From Spirochaetia bacterium (GTDB taxonomy: Bacteria > Spirochaetota > Spirochaetia > CAKZLE01): a stretch of 43,036 nucleotides of DNA. This document shows, piece after piece, positions 14,196 to 23,140 of this stretch. The translations under genes were made by a program, and so were the position numbers. The stretch lies in contig JAIPFY010000023.1 in assembly GCA_021736385.1 (NCBI GenBank), forward strand, positions 1 to 43,036, in the 5' to 3' direction. The notes under the pieces were generated by a model, which saw only the letters and a program-made list of their open reading frames with translations, did no database searches and was not told the DNA's origin. Every line of letters begins with the position of its first letter. The first letter of the stretch is position 1.

Positions 14196-16052
14196 TCAGA
14201 TGGACATGTCTTCGGTGACTTGGGCCTGTTCGAACTGGATGGAGTAGAGCCGGGAATAGAATCCCTGCTGTGCCATCAGCTCCTGATGGGTACCCTGTTC
14301 GATGATCGTATGGTCATGGATGACCAGCAGCTGGTCGGCATTCTTGATCGTTGACAGCCGGTGGGCGATGACCAGACTCGTCTTGCCGGTCATCAGATGC
14401 TTCATGGCCTGCTGTATATGGGCCTCTGTCAGACTGTCGATGTTTGAGGTCGCCTCATCGAGGATCAGGATCTTGGGATCGGCCAGGATCGTCCGTGCGA
14501 TCGCAAGCAGCTGACGTTCTCCCTGTGAGAGGTTCATACCCCGCTCGGTCAGTATGGTATCATACCCCTCAGGAAGACATGAGATGAAGTGATGCGCATT
14601 GGCCAGGGTCGCAGCTTCGATCATCTGCTGCTCTGAAGCTTCCAGTCTTCCGTACATCAGATTCTCACGGATGGAACCGGCAAAGAAGAACGGCTCCTGC
14701 AGCACCACTCCCATCATAGCCCGCAGGTCAGAGAGCCGGTAGTCGCGTATATCTCTCCCGTCTACCGTGATCCTGCCTGCATCGACATCATAGAATCGGT
14801 TGAGCAGATTGATGATGGTGGTCTTCCCTGCTCCTGTCGGTCCCACGATGGCTGTCACTGATCCCGATGATGCGCTGAAGGTTATCTGCTCGAGTACCGG
14901 GGTGCCGGTCACATAGGAGAAATCCACCTGCTCGAACGCCACGTCCCCCCGTGCCTCTTCAGCAGTCACCGGATGTTCCGGTTCGCTGATCATGTCATCG
15001 GTATCAATGATCTGAAAGAACCGTTCTGCACCTGCTAATGCTGACTGAAGCATGTTGTAGATGTTCGAGAGCTGCCGGATCGGTTCGAAGAACTGCCTGG
15101 CATAGAGGATGAACGCAGAGATCAGACCGATGGAGTAGAGCTCCGGGGAGATGATCACCAAGGTGCCGCCGATGGCTACGACCAGTGCCAGGGAGATGCC
15201 GTTCATCAGTTCCATCATCGGCATCATCTTGTAGGACTCCACGAAGAAATCGATCGCGGCATCCCGTGCCCGTGCGTTGACCTCTGAGAATCCCTCATAC
15301 TGCTTCTGCTCCTGGTGAAAGGTCTGAATGATCTTCATCCCTTCGACAGACTCCTCGATAGCCGTGTTGAGACCTCCCACCTGTTTCTGGTTCTCCAGTG
15401 CCCGAACCTTGACCCTCCTGCCGAGCAGGACGACGAACAGCAGGGCGAACGGTACGACCGACAGTACGGCGAACGAGAGGGGGATGTTCAGGATGAACAT
15501 GGCAGCGAGGGTCCCGATGATCGAGAGGGTGCCCGAGAGTACTGAGGAGAACCCGTTCGAGAAGGCGTTATAGACCGTCTCGATATCATTGGTCATCCGT
15601 GAGATGATATCACCGACCCCGGCGCGATCGTAGTAGGAGAGTGAGAGCCTCTGCAGCTTCTCGAAGCCGTCTCTTCTCATCTTATAGATCAGACGGTTCG
15701 AGGCATGGGCGATCATCACCGAACTCACCGCCCGTGATGCGAACATCGAGAGATAGATACCTGAGAGGATGATCATCTGACGGAGGAACGCTGAGAGGTC
15801 CAGCGACCGCTCAAGATGGTCGGTGATCGCATTGCCCAAGACCGTCGGTGCCGCTACCTGCAGCAGGACTGCCGTGACGAGGAACACCATGGAACCGAGC
15901 AGGATCGGTGTGAGCTCCTTCATATATCGAAGGAGCCGTGTGCGTGATGCTTTGCTGTCCTTCGGCTTCTCGAAGTTCATATGGTGATGCCCGCGATTGC
16001 CGGGACGGATCTTCTGTGTGGTCTTGCTCTCATGTGCGGCTGTCTCTGCCAT
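14196..16052 (-). CDS. ABC exporter subunit with the catalytically complete ATP site
   Basis: A 618-residue half-transporter: six predicted membrane helices (about 45-340) then an ATPase domain. Walker A is GPTGAGKTT, Walker B plus catalytic glutamate is ILILDE (E533), the H-loop is VIAHRLST, and the signature is LSQGERQ, altered from LSGGQ. It starts 20 bases after its partner gene with AAGGAA before the ATG. A soluble, charged N-terminal tail of about 40 residues precedes the first helix. Together with the partner it should form a heterodimeric type IV exporter (LmrCD/TM287-288/EfrCD class) moving lipids, peptides or drugs out of the cytoplasm. Its substrate is unknown. Confidence 0.93.
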   Translation of the reverse strand: MAETAAHESKTTQKIRPGNRGHHHMNFEKPKDSKASRTRLLRYMKELTPILLGSMVFLVTAVLLQVAAPTVLGNAITDHLERSLDLSAFLRQMIILSGIYLSMFASRAVSSVMIAHASNRLIYKMRRDGFEKLQRLSLSYYDRAGVGDIISRMTNDIETVYNAFSNGFSSVLSGTLSIIGTLAAMFILNIPLSFAVLSVVPFALLFVVLLGRRVKVRALENQKQVGGLNTAIEESVEGMKIIQTFHQEQKQYEGFSEVNARARDAAIDFFVESYKMMPMMELMNGISLALVVAIGGTLVIISPELYSIGLISAFILYARQFFEPIRQLSNIYNMLQSALAGAERFFQIIDTDDMISEPEHPVTAEEARGDVAFEQVDFSYVTGTPVLEQITFSASSGSVTAIVGPTGAGKTTIINLLNRFYDVDAGRITVDGRDIRDYRLSDLRAMMGVVLQEPFFFAGSIRENLMYGRLEASEQQMIEAATLANAHHFISCLPEGYDTILTERGMNLSQGERQLLAIARTILADPKILILDEATSNIDSLTEAHIQQAMKHLMTGKTSLVIAHRLSTIKNADQLLVIHDHTIIEQGTHQELMAQQGFYSRLYSIQFEQAQVTEDMSI

Positions 16053-16072
16053 ATCAGTACGTTCCTTATCGC

Positions 16073-17803
16073 TCAGCTTGCCGGATTCTGCGTCTCATAG
16101 ATCTCCTGATACGTCCGGCAGCTCTGTATCAGTTCATCATGGGTCCCCGATGCGATGATCGTCCCCCTGTCCATCACAAGGATCCGGTCTGTCTGCCTGA
16201 TCGCATTGATCTTCTGGCTGATGATGATGCGGGTCTGGCTCACTTCGGAGGCATGCAGATGCTCGATGATCGTCCGCTCGGTCGAAGCATCGAGAGCTGA
16301 GGTCACATCATCGAGGATGAGGATATCCGGTGCACTGAGGATAGCCCGGGCTATGGAGATCCTCTGACGCTGTCCTCCTGAGAGTCCCTGACCACGCTCG
16401 CCGAGCACATGCTCATACCCCCCTTCCTTCTCCATGATGAACTCATGGGCACATGCCGCTGCAGCTGCCTCTCGGATCTCCCGGTCAGTCGCATCCGGTT
16501 TCCCGAACCTGATGTTCTCAGCGATGGTCCCTGAGAAGAGCATGGTCTCCTGCAGTGCGATGGTGATGCGGCTTCTCAGGCTGGAGAGGGAGATCCGACA
16601 GATGTCGATGTCATCGAGGGTGATCGACCCCTCCTGCGTATCATAGAACCGAGGGAGCAGATGCATGAGCGTCGATTTCCCCGCTCCGGTCGTACCGATG
16701 ATCCCCACCATCTCACCTGAGTCGATCGAGAGATCGAAGTGCTCGAACACCGGGGCTCCATCCCCGTAACGGAACGAGACATCACTGAAGGTGATGCGTC
16801 CTGCACAGGAGGATAGATGCACAGGGTCCTGCGGCTCTCTGATCGTGGGAGTGATCTGCAGCAGTTCATGTACCCGCTTCATGGAGGCCAGGGCCATCGA
16901 GAGAAAACTCAGGACCATGCCGAGCATGATCAGCGGGAAGAATGCGGTAAGGGTATAGTTGGAGAAGGCTATCAGGGACCCGAGGGTCATACCGTTTGCC
17001 GGGTCTGCGACCATGTTCCCGCCTGCATAGAGGACGATGACCACTGCAAGATTACCGAAGAGCATCATCAGCGGCATGATGATGCCTATGAGCATCGACA
17101 CCTTGCGGGAGATGTGGAAATAGGCGAGGTTGCCGGTATCGAACTTTCTGATCTCTTCGGGCTGTCGGGAGAACGATCGAACCAGCTTCGCCCCGACCAG
17201 ATTCTCCTGAAGGGTGTTGTTCACCTGATCAAGAGCTGTACGTACCTGCTCGAAGATCGGACGGATCGAACTTGCAGAGAAGAAGAAGAGGGCGAGCACG
17301 ATGGGCATGATCACTGCCATGACCGATGCGATACGGGCGTTGATGATGAACATCGATGTGAGGGACCCGATCAGGATGATCAGAGACTGGATCAGCAGGA
17401 ACAGCCCCATGCGGATGAACATGCGGATGGTACTCACATCGGAGTTGATGCGGACGATGAGCTCTCCTGTCCTCCAGGCATCGAAATCAGCGAACGAGAA
17501 GGCACTGATCTTTTTGAACAGCTCATTGCGCATATCATAACTCATATGCTGAGAGGCATGGATCAGTTTCACTCCGCTGTAGTAGCTTACCGTCATACTC
17601 AGTACTGCTGAGAGCCCGATCGCTGCAGCGAAACCGAGGATCATCACAGGACTTCCTGCAGCGATCCCGATATCGATCGCCCACTGGGTCATCTTCGGCT
17701 GCAGGAGCATGAGCAGGGAAGAGCAGATGAGCAGGATGAATGAGATCACCATGGGCTTTCTGTAGGGAGAGAGAAATCTCATGGTCTCGAGAAATGGTTT
17801 CAT
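16073..17803 (-). CDS. ABC exporter subunit with the degenerate ATP site
   Basis: A 576-residue half-transporter with six predicted membrane helices (about 15-310) and an ATPase domain. Walker A is GTTGAGKST and the signature LSGGQRQ is canonical, but the catalytic glutamate after Walker B is Asp499 (ILILDDVTS) and the H-loop histidine is Gln530 (ISQKINAI). In heterodimeric exporters these changes mark the non-hydrolysing site, whose other half is the altered signature of the partner (LSQGE), so the two genes fit as one asymmetric pump. ATG 17803 was chosen because a promoter -10/-35 occupies the upstream extension and GGAG precedes it. First gene of the two-gene operon. Confidence 0.93.
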   Translation of the reverse strand: MKPFLETMRFLSPYRKPMVISFILLICSSLLMLLQPKMTQWAIDIGIAAGSPVMILGFAAAIGLSAVLSMTVSYYSGVKLIHASQHMSYDMRNELFKKISAFSFADFDAWRTGELIVRINSDVSTIRMFIRMGLFLLIQSLIILIGSLTSMFIINARIASVMAVIMPIVLALFFFSASSIRPIFEQVRTALDQVNNTLQENLVGAKLVRSFSRQPEEIRKFDTGNLAYFHISRKVSMLIGIIMPLMMLFGNLAVVIVLYAGGNMVADPANGMTLGSLIAFSNYTLTAFFPLIMLGMVLSFLSMALASMKRVHELLQITPTIREPQDPVHLSSCAGRITFSDVSFRYGDGAPVFEHFDLSIDSGEMVGIIGTTGAGKSTLMHLLPRFYDTQEGSITLDDIDICRISLSSLRSRITIALQETMLFSGTIAENIRFGKPDATDREIREAAAAACAHEFIMEKEGGYEHVLGERGQGLSGGQRQRISIARAILSAPDILILDDVTSALDASTERTIIEHLHASEVSQTRIIISQKINAIRQTDRILVMDRGTIIASGTHDELIQSCRTYQEIYETQNPAS

Positions 17804-17845
17804 GAACGACTCCAGCGACAAAGATGAATACGGCAGATACAGGTA

Positions 17846-17875
17846 ACTATACTGCACACCGGGGGGGACGGGCAA
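17846..17875 (-). promoter_or_regulatory. Promoter of the ABC exporter operon with a homopolymer spacer
   Basis: On the minus strand TTGCCC (17870-17875) and TATAGT (17846-17851) are spaced by 18 bases. Start would be near 17839, a leader of about 36 bases. The spacer contains seven consecutive C (17861-17867 on the plus strand as G7), a tract prone to slippage. Confidence 0.55.
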
Positions 17876-17972
17876 GTACTGCTGTCATGATCGGACAGGG
17901 AGGATCAGACAAACGATCGTCAGAGAGGTATACAAAACTATCCTGAAAGCCGTGTACGTGGTATGATATATA

Positions 17973-17978
17973 TATAAT
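17973..17978 (+). promoter_or_regulatory. -10 box upstream of the PAS histidine kinase
   Basis: A perfect TATAAT sits 24 bases before the kinase start, in an alternating TA run. No good -35 box lies 17 bases upstream (CCGTGT), so an activator or an alternative sigma may be needed. Confidence 0.4.
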
Positions 17979-18002
17979 CGAAAGACAGTACACAGGTGCG
18001 CC

Positions 18003-20375
18003 ATGAAAGATAGAGATCAGACAGGCAGTTCACAGATCATGCAGAGGATGCTCACCCGGTTCGAGCGGCTCTGCTCGGTATCGATCGCGATCGTCAACAC
18101 CTCCCTGGAGATCCTCCATGCTGGAGAGCAGGGGCAGCTGATCCCCGATATCTCAGGATACTTTGAAGAGGCTGAACCCTTCTCGATCAGGGATATCGAT
18201 CAGCCGTATCCAGCTTTGGCCGGGATGTCGCTGTTCGTCTCCCAGGACCATGAATCTGCGGTGTTCTGCCCCTACCGGACTCAAGAGCATGAATTGCAGT
18301 ATCTGGTCATAACCGGGTTCAAGCTGGTACGGGAAGAACAGCAGTCCATTCTCGAACCTGGACAGCCCTCATATACGGTATCCTATATCATAAACCTGCT
18401 GGCAGTCATCGTCGAGAGTGTCCGTGACTTCTCAGAGTTCATCACCGTCAAGCAGTATGCCCGAGAGGAGATGCGGACGAATCGTCAGGTCATCACCCAG
18501 CTCCAGCTGCTGATGCACATCTGGAAGGCCGGCAGATGGGAGTATTCGGTCGAAGATCAGCGGAACTCGGTGGATCAGAACTGGAAGGAGATCTTCGGTA
18601 TCCCCGATGGCGTTGATACCGAGGATTTTCATGCCTACTTCGAAGATCATATCGTCCCCGAGGACCGTGATCGGGTACACCATCAGATGGAAGAGTTCCT
18701 TGCGGGGAATACCGATGTGTATCACAGTCAGTTTCGCTTCACCAGTGAGACACAGGGATTACGCTGGATCGAAGGTATCGGCATCACCTCCGAGTATGAT
18801 CAGGACGGGAATCCCAAGACGATCATCGGCATGAATCGCGATGTCACAGAGATCGAACAGAAGCATCAGGAGATCATGCAGGCAAACAAGCTGCTCAGCT
18901 CACTGCTCGAGCATATGCCCTCAGGGGTATTCTGGAAGGACGTGAACTCGGTCTACCTCGGTGCGAATGACCGCTTCGCCCATGATGCGGGAGTCGCCTC
19001 CTATAAGGACGTCATCGGGAAGACCGACAGGGACCTTCCCTTCGTAGCAGATGAGTATGAACACTACCGTGCGGATGATCTGAAGGTCATCCGGAATAAA
19101 GAGCCGATCAGTGAAGAGGTGAACACCCTCTACCGGGAAGACGGCAGGCAGGGATGGTCCTATACCAGTAAAGTGCCGCTGCTCGATGATTCGGGCGAAG
19201 TGTTCGGACTGCTGGGGGTCTATACCGATATCTCGAAGCTCAAATGGACCGAGCAGCAGCTTGCAGAACGGGAACGCAGACTGCAGGCGATCCTGGACTG
19301 CTCGAAAGATATCATCTGGATCGTCGATTCTGAGCTTGCTCCCGAGTACGTCTCTCCCTCAGCGGAAGAGATCCTCGGGAAGGAGCATGGTGGGCTGCTG
19401 CTGACCGACCCCGGGAAGATCATCGAACCTGCCTCCTATCTGGAGACCGCCGAACGGCTGAAGCAGCTTGCTGCAGATCAGGAAGTGCAGGGGCATACCC
19501 CCATGATCCAGACTGCCCTGGAGATCAGGACCTCAGGCGGTGATACCCTGCTGATGGATGCTGTCTTCACTGCCCTGATCGATGCGAACGGGACCCAGCT
19601 GGGGTATCTGGGGATCCTCAGGGACATGACCGAGCAGCAGGACCTGCAGCGGGCACTGCAGCAGTCCCAGAAGATCGAGGCCATCGGACGCCTTGCAGGC
19701 GGGGTCGCTCATGATTTCAACAATCTGCTGCAGGTGATCCTCGGCTACGGGGAGCTGCTGTGTGATACGATCCCCTCTGACTCAGATGAGGGGACGATGA
19801 TCTCGACGATCATCTTAGCGGGGAAACGGGCCCGGATCCTTGTTGAACAGCTGTTGAAGTTCAGTCAGCAGGATGAGTATGAACTGCTGTCGATCGATAT
19901 CTCCGGCTGTGTGAAGCAGCTGCTGCCTACCCTCAGGACCCTTGTCAGTGAACAGGTGGAATTGACCTATACTGCGGGCGATTCGCTTCCTCAGGTCCTT
20001 GCTGACCGTCAGCAGATAGAACAGCTGTGCATCAACATCTGCCTCAATGCGGATGATGCCATGACCGATGGGGGTACCCTCTCGATCAGCATCGAGGAGA
20101 TGGTGTTCGGTGCGCCTGTGCCGGTCTATGGGGAGTCGATGCCGCCCGGGAAGTATCTTGTCCTCTCGATCAGTGATACGGGGATCGGTATCCAGAAGGA
20201 GCAGATCGATGTGCTTTTCGAGCCGTTCTATACGACCAAGCAAGTCGGAAAAGGGGTAGGGCTGGGACTTGCGATGGTCTTCGGTATCGTGAAGGAGCAT
20301 AACGGGTTCATCAGGGTGACCAGTGAACCACAGCACTGGACGACCTTCTCTGTCTACCTGCCTGCAGCTCCCTGA
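18003..20375 (+). CDS. Orphan PAS-domain sensor histidine kinase
   Basis: A 790-residue soluble kinase without membrane helices. An unrecognised N-terminal sensor (about 1-160) is followed by three PAS domains (about 170-290, 295-415 and 425-550), a dimerisation and phosphoacceptor helix with GGVAHDFNNLL (His570), and an ATPase domain with an N-box (INICLNADDAM), SDTGIGI and GKGVGLGLAM. The AHDFNNLL form is typical of PAS-linked kinases that often carry a receiver, but none is fused here and no response regulator is adjacent. The start ATG follows AGGTG. It ends directly against the convergent sugar kinase gene. Signal and output partner unknown. Confidence 0.9.
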   Translation: MKDRDQTGSSQIMQRMLTRFERLCSVSIAIVNTSLEILHAGEQGQLIPDISGYFEEAEPFSIRDIDQPYPALAGMSLFVSQDHESAVFCPYRTQEHELQYLVITGFKLVREEQQSILEPGQPSYTVSYIINLLAVIVESVRDFSEFITVKQYAREEMRTNRQVITQLQLLMHIWKAGRWEYSVEDQRNSVDQNWKEIFGIPDGVDTEDFHAYFEDHIVPEDRDRVHHQMEEFLAGNTDVYHSQFRFTSETQGLRWIEGIGITSEYDQDGNPKTIIGMNRDVTEIEQKHQEIMQANKLLSSLLEHMPSGVFWKDVNSVYLGANDRFAHDAGVASYKDVIGKTDRDLPFVADEYEHYRADDLKVIRNKEPISEEVNTLYREDGRQGWSYTSKVPLLDDSGEVFGLLGVYTDISKLKWTEQQLAERERRLQAILDCSKDIIWIVDSELAPEYVSPSAEEILGKEHGGLLLTDPGKIIEPASYLETAERLKQLAADQEVQGHTPMIQTALEIRTSGGDTLLMDAVFTALIDANGTQLGYLGILRDMTEQQDLQRALQQSQKIEAIGRLAGGVAHDFNNLLQVILGYGELLCDTIPSDSDEGTMISTIILAGKRARILVEQLLKFSQQDEYELLSIDISGCVKQLLPTLRTLVSEQVELTYTAGDSLPQVLADRQQIEQLCINICLNADDAMTDGGTLSISIEEMVFGAPVPVYGESMPPGKYLVLSISDTGIGIQKEQIDVLFEPFYTTKQVGKGVGLGLAMVFGIVKEHNGFIRVTSEPQHWTTFSVYLPAAP

Positions 20376-21260
20376 TCACAGGAGGCTGTTCAGTTCATCA
20401 AGCAGTTTCTGAGGGTAATCAGGCAGGGCCCCTTGGGAACTCACCACATGGTTTGCCAGCTTCACTGCATAGACCACGGAATTGTGGACATTCCCCGATC
20501 TGGCCAGAGCACTCATGAACCCGGCAGAGAAACTGTCTCCGGCTCCCACCGTATCGACGACCGGCACCTCAGAAGGGATCACATGGCCGGAACCCTCGGG
20601 GGCGAAGTAGTATGCTCCGTCCTTCCCGCAGGTCAGCAGCATGATCCGTACCGGATACTCGGTTCTCAGTCGCTCATAGAACTCCGCCGGGGAGAGCTCC
20701 GTATCATAGAGCATCTGGGACAGGACCGGCAGTTCCTCATCATTGAGCTTGATCACGGTCGTATAGGCAAGAGATGCAAGGAAGATCTCCTTGGAGAAGA
20801 ACTCCTGGCGAAGATTCACATCGAAGAAGGTCTCTGTATAGGTCAGATGGTCCAGGAGGTCTCTGAGGCAGCGTGCATTCTCAGCAGTCCGCTGTGCAAG
20901 GGAGCCGAAATAGAAGAGATCATACCTGCCGGCAAGCAGCTGCTGCATACGCGATGGATCGATCGTGATATGATCCCATGCGCTGAAGGCGATGTCATAG
21001 ACCGGGATACCGTCTTCGAGCTGGACCTCGACCGTGCCGGTCGGGTAGCTGTTGGTGATGATGAACGAGGGGTCGATGCCTACCTCGGTGATCTCGCTGA
21101 GAGCTCTTTGCCCCAGTGCATCATCTCCCACGGCAGTGATCAGGGAGGTGTTCGCCCCCAGCTTGGCACTGTGACCTGCGAAGTTCGCAGGGGCACCGCC
21201 GAGATAATGGACGTCATTGATATGATCGAACAGCAGTTCTCCAAAACACAGTACGTTCAT
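20376..21260 (-). CDS. PfkB-family carbohydrate kinase (fructokinase-like)
   Basis: A 294-residue ribokinase-fold kinase. The N-terminal LGGAPANFAGHSAKLG motif binds the sugar and the C-terminal DTVGAGDSFSAGF holds the catalytic aspartate and anion hole. The GELLFD and GGAPAN text resembles fructokinases, but ribokinase, 2-keto-3-deoxygluconate kinase or others remain possible. The ATG at 21260 follows AAGGGG. It lies 86 bases after the lipid genes on the same strand with its own likely promoter, so it may or may not be part of that operon. Confidence 0.88.
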   Translation of the reverse strand: MNVLCFGELLFDHINDVHYLGGAPANFAGHSAKLGANTSLITAVGDDALGQRALSEITEVGIDPSFIITNSYPTGTVEVQLEDGIPVYDIAFSAWDHITIDPSRMQQLLAGRYDLFYFGSLAQRTAENARCLRDLLDHLTYTETFFDVNLRQEFFSKEIFLASLAYTTVIKLNDEELPVLSQMLYDTELSPAEFYERLRTEYPVRIMLLTCGKDGAYYFAPEGSGHVIPSEVPVVDTVGAGDSFSAGFMSALARSGNVHNSVVYAVKLANHVVSSQGALPDYPQKLLDELNSLL

Positions 21261-21286
21261 GTGAATACCCCTTATACATTTTTGTG

Positions 21287-21316
21287 ATCATACCCTGAAC
21301 GACCGGTGGAGTTCAA
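21287..21316 (-). promoter_or_regulatory. Promoter of the PfkB-family kinase
   Basis: On the minus strand TTGAAC (21311-21316) and TATGAT (21287-21292) have an 18-base spacer. Start would be near 21280, 20 bases before the ATG, so the kinase can be expressed apart from the upstream lipid genes. Confidence 0.45.
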
Positions 21317-21346
21317 GAGATGTCTGCAGGTGAGAGCGATGAGAGT

Positions 21347-23140
21347 TCATGCGTGCTCCCGTTCACTGATCCATGCTATCGATACGGCACCCGTGCCCGC
21401 ATGCAGTGAGATCACCGGAGAGGTCTCCTGGATGAACTTCGGCTGCAGCCCGGTCTTCTGCTCTATGATCGAAGCGATCGTCTCTGCCAGTTCAGGAGCT
21501 TTGACATGCGAGATGCTGAACTCGGTGATACCCTCATGCCCCCATGCTCTGACGAATCGCCTGATGAGGGCTGATGCACTGCCGTTCTGCGTGAGTCTGA
21601 TCCCTTTGATCGCTCCGGAGCCGTCCGGGGCGAGTCCCACGATCGGCTTGATGCCAGAGCGGACGATCAGCCTGCCGATCTTCTCAGGGACCCTCCCTCC
21701 CCGTACCATCGACTCGAGCGACTGTACAGAGACCAGGATGGTCGATCTCCTGATCAGGGATTCGATCCTGTCTATGAGCACAGGAGCAGACTCCCCTGCA
21801 GCGGCAGCTTCCGCCGCCCTGATGGTGATCAGTCCCTGTGCTCCGGCATTACGTCTGGAATCGATGATATGCACCGGGTAGTCACGTTTTCTCAACTCCC
21901 GTGCAGCCAGCTCGTAGGTGCGGAATGTCCCGCTCAGAGCAGCTGAGACCGAGATGATGAGAATCTCCCGGTAGTGTTCGGAGAGGAACTCAAGGTGCCG
22001 ACCGATGCTGCCCGAAGAGGGCATCGAAGAGGTCGGGAGGTGCGCTGAGGTGAGCATGGTATCAAGCAGGAAGGTGTTGTCTACCGAGATGCGGTCGATG
22101 AACGAGCGGTCATCCCACTGGATGAGCTGCGGTATCTGATAGATCTGCAGAGCATCTTTGAGGTGCTGCGGGATATCGGCAGAGGAGTCGGTGACGATGG
22201 CAATATCAGAGAGGCGCTCATGGATGGCCGCATACTGTGCGAGCATATCATCGACCTTGGTCTCCTCGATACGGGAGAACTCCTCGAGCTTCCTGAAGAC
22301 CCTGTTCGGTTCTCCGGTATGGATATGGACCCGCATCGTCTCTTTATGTGCCCCGATCACCAGAGAATCACCCAGACCGTGAAGCGTCTCCTTGACCGTC
22401 TCAGGAGCCACAGTGCAGGAAAGGAGCAGTGCCTCGGTACAGTAGCGAAAGACCGGCCGTTCAAGCAGCTGATCATGTGCATCCGAAAGCTGATGTTCGA
22501 TCTCAGAGGACGGGGGCTCCTCCAGCTGGTCTGTCACGCCGTGACGAAGATACTGGTCGACCCCTTCCAGAAAATAGACGAAAGCCCTGGCACCGGCGTC
22601 GACCACCCCTGCGTTCTTGAGGACCTGCAGCTGCTCGGTAGTCAGAGTCTCAGCTGCTCTTGCTGACCGCAGTCCGCGCTTGAGCAGCAGGGGGATGGGG
22701 ATCTGAGCCTGCCATGCGTCATTGATCGCTCTGGACCAGGAGTGCATCACAGTCAGGATCGTCCCCTCGACCGGGGTCTCCACTGCATCATAGGCAAAGC
22801 TGACGGCACTGTTGACCGAAGCGATGAAGTTCTTGATGCTCAAAGCCTCGAAGTCCTTGGCGACTTCATAGAAGCCGCGGAAGAACTGTGCGATGATCAT
22901 CCCTGAATTACCTCGTGCGCCGATGAGAGCTGACTGAGCCATCCTGTCGGTGGTTCGGGCTACAGACCCTGTACGGTTCGACTTCGCGAGAGCTGCCTTG
23001 AAGGTGTGGAGCATATTGGTTCCCGTGTCACCGTCGGCGACCGGGAACACATTGATATCATTGATCTCCTGCTGGTTGATCAGCAGATGGCGGTATCCGC
23101 AGGATACCGAATCGAACAGTTCAGTTCCGGTTATCAGCAT
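21347..23140 (-). CDS. Fused fatty acid kinase: DAK2/FakA-type kinase plus DegV/FakB-type fatty acid carrier
   Basis: A 597-residue fusion. The N-terminus is a DAK2 (DhaL-like) domain with the Mg-ATP motif DGDTGTN at residues 36-42 and a GARGNSGMI turn near 75. A FakA-like middle region follows, with RYCTEALL and GDSLVIG near 235-265. From about residue 312 a complete DegV domain starts with VTDSSADIP and includes SSMPSSGSI and SVSAALSGTFRTYE, the fatty-acid carboxylate-binding region. In Firmicutes, FakA phosphorylates a fatty acid held by a separate FakB to give acyl phosphate. The start overlaps the end of plsY by 20 bases and its ribosome site (AAGGGGGG) lies inside plsY, implying coupling to the enzyme that uses acyl phosphate. 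Confidence 0.9.
   Translation of the reverse strand: MLITGTELFDSVSCGYRHLLINQQEINDINVFPVADGDTGTNMLHTFKAALAKSNRTGSVARTTDRMAQSALIGARGNSGMIIAQFFRGFYEVAKDFEALSIKNFIASVNSAVSFAYDAVETPVEGTILTVMHSWSRAINDAWQAQIPIPLLLKRGLRSARAAETLTTEQLQVLKNAGVVDAGARAFVYFLEGVDQYLRHGVTDQLEEPPSSEIEHQLSDAHDQLLERPVFRYCTEALLLSCTVAPETVKETLHGLGDSLVIGAHKETMRVHIHTGEPNRVFRKLEEFSRIEETKVDDMLAQYAAIHERLSDIAIVTDSSADIPQHLKDALQIYQIPQLIQWDDRSFIDRISVDNTFLLDTMLTSAHLPTSSMPSSGSIGRHLEFLSEHYREILIISVSAALSGTFRTYELAARELRKRDYPVHIIDSRRNAGAQGLITIRAAEAAAAGESAPVLIDRIESLIRRSTILVSVQSLESMVRGGRVPEKIGRLIVRSGIKPIVGLAPDGSGAIKGIRLTQNGSASALIRRFVRAWGHEGITEFSISHVKAPELAETIASIIEQKTGLQPKFIQETSPVISLHAGTGAVSIAWISEREHA

Noticed and set aside
16817-17611. Long open frame on the plus strand (264 codons)
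   Set aside because: It lies wholly inside the ABC exporter gene on the other strand, is rich in Asp/His/Glu/Arg as expected for antisense of this codon usage, and has no ribosome site.
17804-17875. Longer N-terminus for the first ABC subunit
   Set aside because: The extension would start inside a good -35/-10 pair, so it would lie upstream of the transcript start.
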